A stretch of 64,000 nucleotides of DNA from JARRPM01 sp963765545 (GTDB lineage Bacteria > Pseudomonadota > Gammaproteobacteria > Pseudomonadales > Halieaceae), in the NCBI GenBank assembly GCA_963765545.1, contig CAVXWW010000004.1:744001-808000 (forward strand). Direction: 5' to 3'. Within the stretch, counting starts at the first letter, position 1. Each line of letters opens with the position of its first letter. The notes beneath the pieces were generated by a model. The model was given only the letters and a program-made list of their open reading frames with translations, had not been told where the DNA came from and ran no database searches. Shown here piece by piece: positions 61,715 to 64,000 of the stretch. Position numbers and translations under genes: made by a program.

Positions 61715-63043
61715 TCAGAACGCGTACTTGACCGCGAACTGCACCCGGCTCATATCGCCATCCCGGCCATCTTCCAACTCCTTGTTGGCGAGAATAAGCT
61801 CACCACCCAGCGACAATTTGGGCGCGGGCAACCAGTTGAGATTGGCGTGCAGGGACTGGTATTCCTTGGCCAGGCCATCTGCGCCCGCGTACTGGCGCTC
61901 GCTGGGGTTGTCGGCTCCAGACGCCGATACGGAAAAGGTACTGCGCCAACGGTCGCTCCAGTAGTGCTCGTAGGCCAGGAAAGCACCCCACTGATCGAAG
62001 GTCTCGATTGATCCATTCGACTTTATGTAGCCATCGTTGAACGCGTTGAGGCCCATATAGCGGCCCAGCGCGTCACCGACATTCAGCATAAAGCGCAGAT
62101 CGTCCCTGCCGAACTGCCACTTGCCGGACAGGCTCAGGGCATAACCCCACTGCTCGTCACTGTCATCCTCTATCGCACCGGCATCGCTGCGGGTCTCGTA
62201 GCGCAGCTGCCTGCCCATGGCCGCGGCTGTCCAGTTCAGGTCCCCGAGCTTGCCGTTATAACGGGCAACCAGATCTGGCATATGCTGCCCGTTATCGTAA
62301 TAAGTGCTGCCATCGCTGTCATTCAAGCGGGTGGCCGGGTTCTCCACAGCCAGTTGAAGATCGCCAATACTCCATCGAATCTGCGGCTGGCGGATAAAGA
62401 TCGTGCCAGCGGGACCGACAAAGTCCAGCACGTTGGGCAGGGCTGACACGTTGAAGAATGTAGACCAGCTCTGCCCTGCCAAAATGGAACTACTCGCGCT
62501 GTAATCCCATTTCACAAAGGCGTGTCTAAGGCGAGAACTCCAGGAATTGGAGATCCGCTCATCGCCCTGGTTACTGAGTATAAAGTCCAGTTCGACCCGG
62601 CTTGAGAGCAGGCCCGCATCGGTCTTGGTCGCTGTGGTGAAAAAGAAGCGCGAGGTCTTCGCACTGAAGTTGGTGGAGTTATAGGAATCCGAATTTCCAT
62701 TGGCCGGCTCAACCGGTACCAGTGACGGCACGTAAAAATCCTCGATCAGGTTGTTGGGCTTGCCATCGCTGTATTCCGAGTGGATTGCGTCGAGCTGGAT
62801 ATATCCTCCGTAGGTGAACTTCGTACCCTTGGCCATCGGGCGGGCTTCCTCTATCTCCGCCTGCATCTCGGTCTTGTTGGTGGCAATCTCCTCCTGTTGC
62901 GAGGTGACCTGGCTTTTCAGTTCCTGCAACTGGCGCTCCAGTTCCATGATCCGATTCTCCACATCATCCGCCGCGACTGTGCCGCTAAGGCCAAGGCCGG
63001 TAACTGCAAGAAGTGCCGCCGCCAGTGGTGTCTTTTTGTTCAT
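61715..63043 (-). CDS. DcaP-family trimeric outer membrane porin
   Basis: 442 residues from the ATG at 63043 (AGGGAGC upstream). A signal peptide (LAAALLAVTGLGLSGTVAA) precedes a short coiled coil (VENRIMELERQLQELKSQV, about 27-60), then a beta barrel ending in VQFAVKYAF with the C-terminal Phe. Coiled coil plus barrel is the DcaP layout known from Acinetobacter, where it passes small dicarboxylates and similar acids. It is the first gene before the DUF4212/symporter genes on the same strand, so acids would cross the outer membrane by DcaP and the inner one by the symporter. Confidence 0.88.
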   Translation of the reverse strand: MNKKTPLAAALLAVTGLGLSGTVAADDVENRIMELERQLQELKSQVTSQQEEIATNKTEMQAEIEEARPMAKGTKFTYGGYIQLDAIHSEYSDGKPNNLIEDFYVPSLVPVEPANGNSDSYNSTNFSAKTSRFFFTTATKTDAGLLSSRVELDFILSNQGDERISNSWSSRLRHAFVKWDYSASSSILAGQSWSTFFNVSALPNVLDFVGPAGTIFIRQPQIRWSIGDLQLAVENPATRLNDSDGSTYYDNGQHMPDLVARYNGKLGDLNWTAAAMGRQLRYETRSDAGAIEDDSDEQWGYALSLSGKWQFGRDDLRFMLNVGDALGRYMGLNAFNDGYIKSNGSIETFDQWGAFLAYEHYWSDRWRSTFSVSASGADNPSERQYAGADGLAKEYQSLHANLNWLPAPKLSLGGELILANKELEDGRDGDMSRVQFAVKYAF

Positions 63044-63111
63044 AATGCGAGCTCCCTGTATAGGTATTGTTGGTTGAGCGCGCACAGTAATAACCCTAAC
63101 CGGGGGCCGGC

Positions 63112-63164
63112 CATATTGGACTTTGGTCAAAAAAGGCCCCCCGACTCGACCAAAGTCTAATGTG
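63112..63164. promoter_or_regulatory. Inverted-repeat operator upstream of dcaP and the response regulator
   Basis: A 17-base element (CATATTGGACTTTGGTC) is repeated in reverse complement (GACCAAAGTCTAATGTG) with 15 of 17 bases matching and a 19-base spacer. The core GACTTTGGTC is identical in both arms. It lies in the 279-base divergent region, 69 bases from the dcaP start. A dimeric regulator, probably the adjacent LuxR-type one, is the natural candidate. Confidence 0.7.
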
Positions 63165-63182
63165 TCGGGCAGGCCTGCCCCT

Positions 63183-63268
63183 TAGAATGGCCCCTCATTT
63201 GATCAATTTCCCCTTTACGGCCATCCAGGACCGTATTTTGCTGCCGGGCCATGTGCCCGGTTTTTTTT
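63183..63268 (+). ncRNA. Putative small RNA or terminated leader (plus strand)
   Basis: Between the operator and the response regulator gene there is a plus-strand unit with a possible -10 (TAGAAT at 63183-63188) and a strong terminator at 63244-63268. A transcript of roughly 70-75 bases would end before the regulator gene. It has no good reading frame. It could be a small RNA or an attenuated leader of the regulator; only transcript data can tell. Confidence 0.4.
63244..63268 (+). terminator. Rho-independent terminator upstream of the response regulator
   Basis: CCGGGC, five-base loop, GCCCGG followed by TTTTTTTT. A clear intrinsic terminator on the plus strand, 54 bases before the regulator start codon. 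There is no plus-strand gene ahead of it, so it must end a short transcript. Confidence 0.85.
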
Positions 63269-63322
63269 CTTTACACCAATACGGCCCAGCCGTGACAATA
63301 ATCAAATAACAAAAAGGGATTG

Positions 63323-64000
63323 ATGCCAGTGAATCCAGCAGGGTTTTGTATCCTCATAGCTGACGACCACCCACTTTTTCGCAGCGCGCTGCAACAGGTG
63401 ATAAGCCAGTTATATCCTCATGCTGAATTGCATGAAGCCGCCAATGTCGCCGAGTTGCAGCGGGAGGTGGACCAACTGCAGCGGGAGTTCAGCCTGCTGT
63501 TGCTTGATCTGCATATGCCCGGGGCGCTGGGCTACTCGGCACTCTCCTGGTTTACAGGCCAGTACCCCGGCACTCCTGTCATCATGATTTCCGCCAATTC
63601 CCACCCCGAGACCGTGCGCCGGGCCATAGACCACGGTGCCGCCGGGTTTCTGTCAAAATCCGCCGAAGTGACGGTCATGGCGGACTGCATCAAACAGGTA
63701 ATGGCCGGAGAACGGGGGTTGCATCCGGGACTGGATGCCGCCGGGCATGGGGCCAGCCTGCAGTCCCTGGACGTGGCGGACGCACTGGCCAGCCTCACTC
63801 CCCAGCAGTTTCGGGTTGTTTCAATGCTTTCTGAAGGATTGCTCAACAAGCAGATTGCCTATGAGCTGGATGTGAAAGAAGCCACGATAAAAGCTCACAT
63901 GACGGAAATTTTTCGTAAGCTGGGCGTACATTCCCGCACCCAGGCAGTACTGGCTCTGGGCAGCCTGGCAGTGGAACCACCCCAGGCACTGGTGGAACCG
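63323..64000 (+). CDS. LuxR-type response regulator (partial)
   Basis: 226 codons to the window end, so the C-terminus is missing. The receiver domain (1-125) has the acidic pair in LIADDHPLFR, phosphoacceptor Asp62 in LLLLDLHMPG and Lys112 in GFLSKSAE. The LuxR helix-turn-helix is at about 157-215 (LTPQQFRVVSMLSEGLLNKQ, and ATIKAHMTEIFRKLGVHSRT). The start has AGGGAT upstream. It resembles AgmR/ErdR/CrbR-type regulators; ErdR and CrbR control acetate uptake and activation, and the neighbouring symporter fits that role. The histidine kinase is not in the window. Confidence 0.9.
   Translation, partial: MPVNPAGFCILIADDHPLFRSALQQVISQLYPHAELHEAANVAELQREVDQLQREFSLLLLDLHMPGALGYSALSWFTGQYPGTPVIMISANSHPETVRRAIDHGAAGFLSKSAEVTVMADCIKQVMAGERGLHPGLDAAGHGASLQSLDVADALASLTPQQFRVVSMLSEGLLNKQIAYELDVKEATIKAHMTEIFRKLGVHSRTQAVLALGSLAVEPPQALVEP

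Noticed and set aside
1..64000. tRNA, rRNA, CRISPR, prophage or insertion sequence
   Set aside because: Reading both strands I saw no tRNA-like T-arm motifs outside coding genes, no repeat-spacer arrays, and no transposase, integrase or phage genes.

Overview
The window reads as ordinary chromosome of a GC-rich marine-type gammaproteobacterium. The gene content (tamAB, rlmKL, slyX, yciH, glnK-amtB, gspAB, a DcaP porin, paired acyl-CoA dehydrogenases, LLM oxidoreductases, a PPK2-type polyphosphate:AMP phosphotransferase) fits the Halieaceae/OM60-NOR5 group or a close relative. That placement is inference from gene content; no rRNA or other phylogenetic marker was compared. I see no insertion sequence, prophage, CRISPR array, tRNA or rRNA gene. 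Coding density is high, and the only gene-free stretch over 300 bases is 4254-4580.

Layout. 1-4253: leuC (cut by the window start), a divergent LysR regulator, a PaaI-like thioesterase, a flavodoxin-like protein and an MDR oxidoreductase. 4254-4580: convergent intergenic region with two adjacent hairpins, one made of two facing DnaA-box sequences. 4581-9580: rlmKL, an HTH protein with a histone-H1-like tail, and two exported proteins of unknown function. 9676-14255: an acyl-CoA dehydrogenase pair and two divergent LLM oxidoreductases. 14386-21406: pyruvate phosphate dikinase, acyl-CoA ligase, cupin, class V aminotransferase, YdjM-like membrane protein. 21632-27733: tamB-tamA and a methyltransferase. 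27827-35579: polyphosphate:AMP phosphotransferase, dienelactone hydrolase, DUF1145 protein, acyltransferase, a beta-lactamase-fold hydrolase with a secreted gluzincin-type protein, small hypothetical genes, epoxide hydrolase. 35597-41723: a RecB-nuclease-like protein without an intact catalytic motif and with a long disordered tail, an amidohydrolase, and a second acyl-CoA dehydrogenase pair. 41866-48292: slyX, yciH, an LTA-synthase/sulfatase-fold membrane enzyme, amtB-glnK, alkaline phosphatase. 48282-52680: gspB (split by a frameshift), gspA, an unannotated 46-residue exported peptide, a DUF4124 protein, and a PadR regulator. 52852-56129: nitronate-monooxygenase-like oxidoreductase, DUF1214 protein, sulfotransferase. 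56360-64000: a carboxylate (probably acetate) module of exonuclease, cNMP/CBS/nucleotidyltransferase protein, membrane-anchored protein, SSS symporter with DUF4212 subunit, DcaP porin, and a divergent LuxR-type response regulator cut by the window end.

The strongest themes are catabolism of fatty-acid, terpenoid or steroid-like acyl-CoA compounds and uptake of small carboxylates. In both acyl-CoA dehydrogenase pairs one subunit is canonical and the other has lost the flavin-side motif, which suggests alpha2beta2 enzymes. The points most worth a second look are the symporter/nucleotidyltransferase/exonuclease module with its palindromic operator and possible small RNA at 63112-63268, the palindromic PadR-type operator at 52764-52783, the degenerate nuclease at 35597-37483, the split gspB, the facing DnaA boxes at 4251-4282, and the small exported peptide at 51335-51475.
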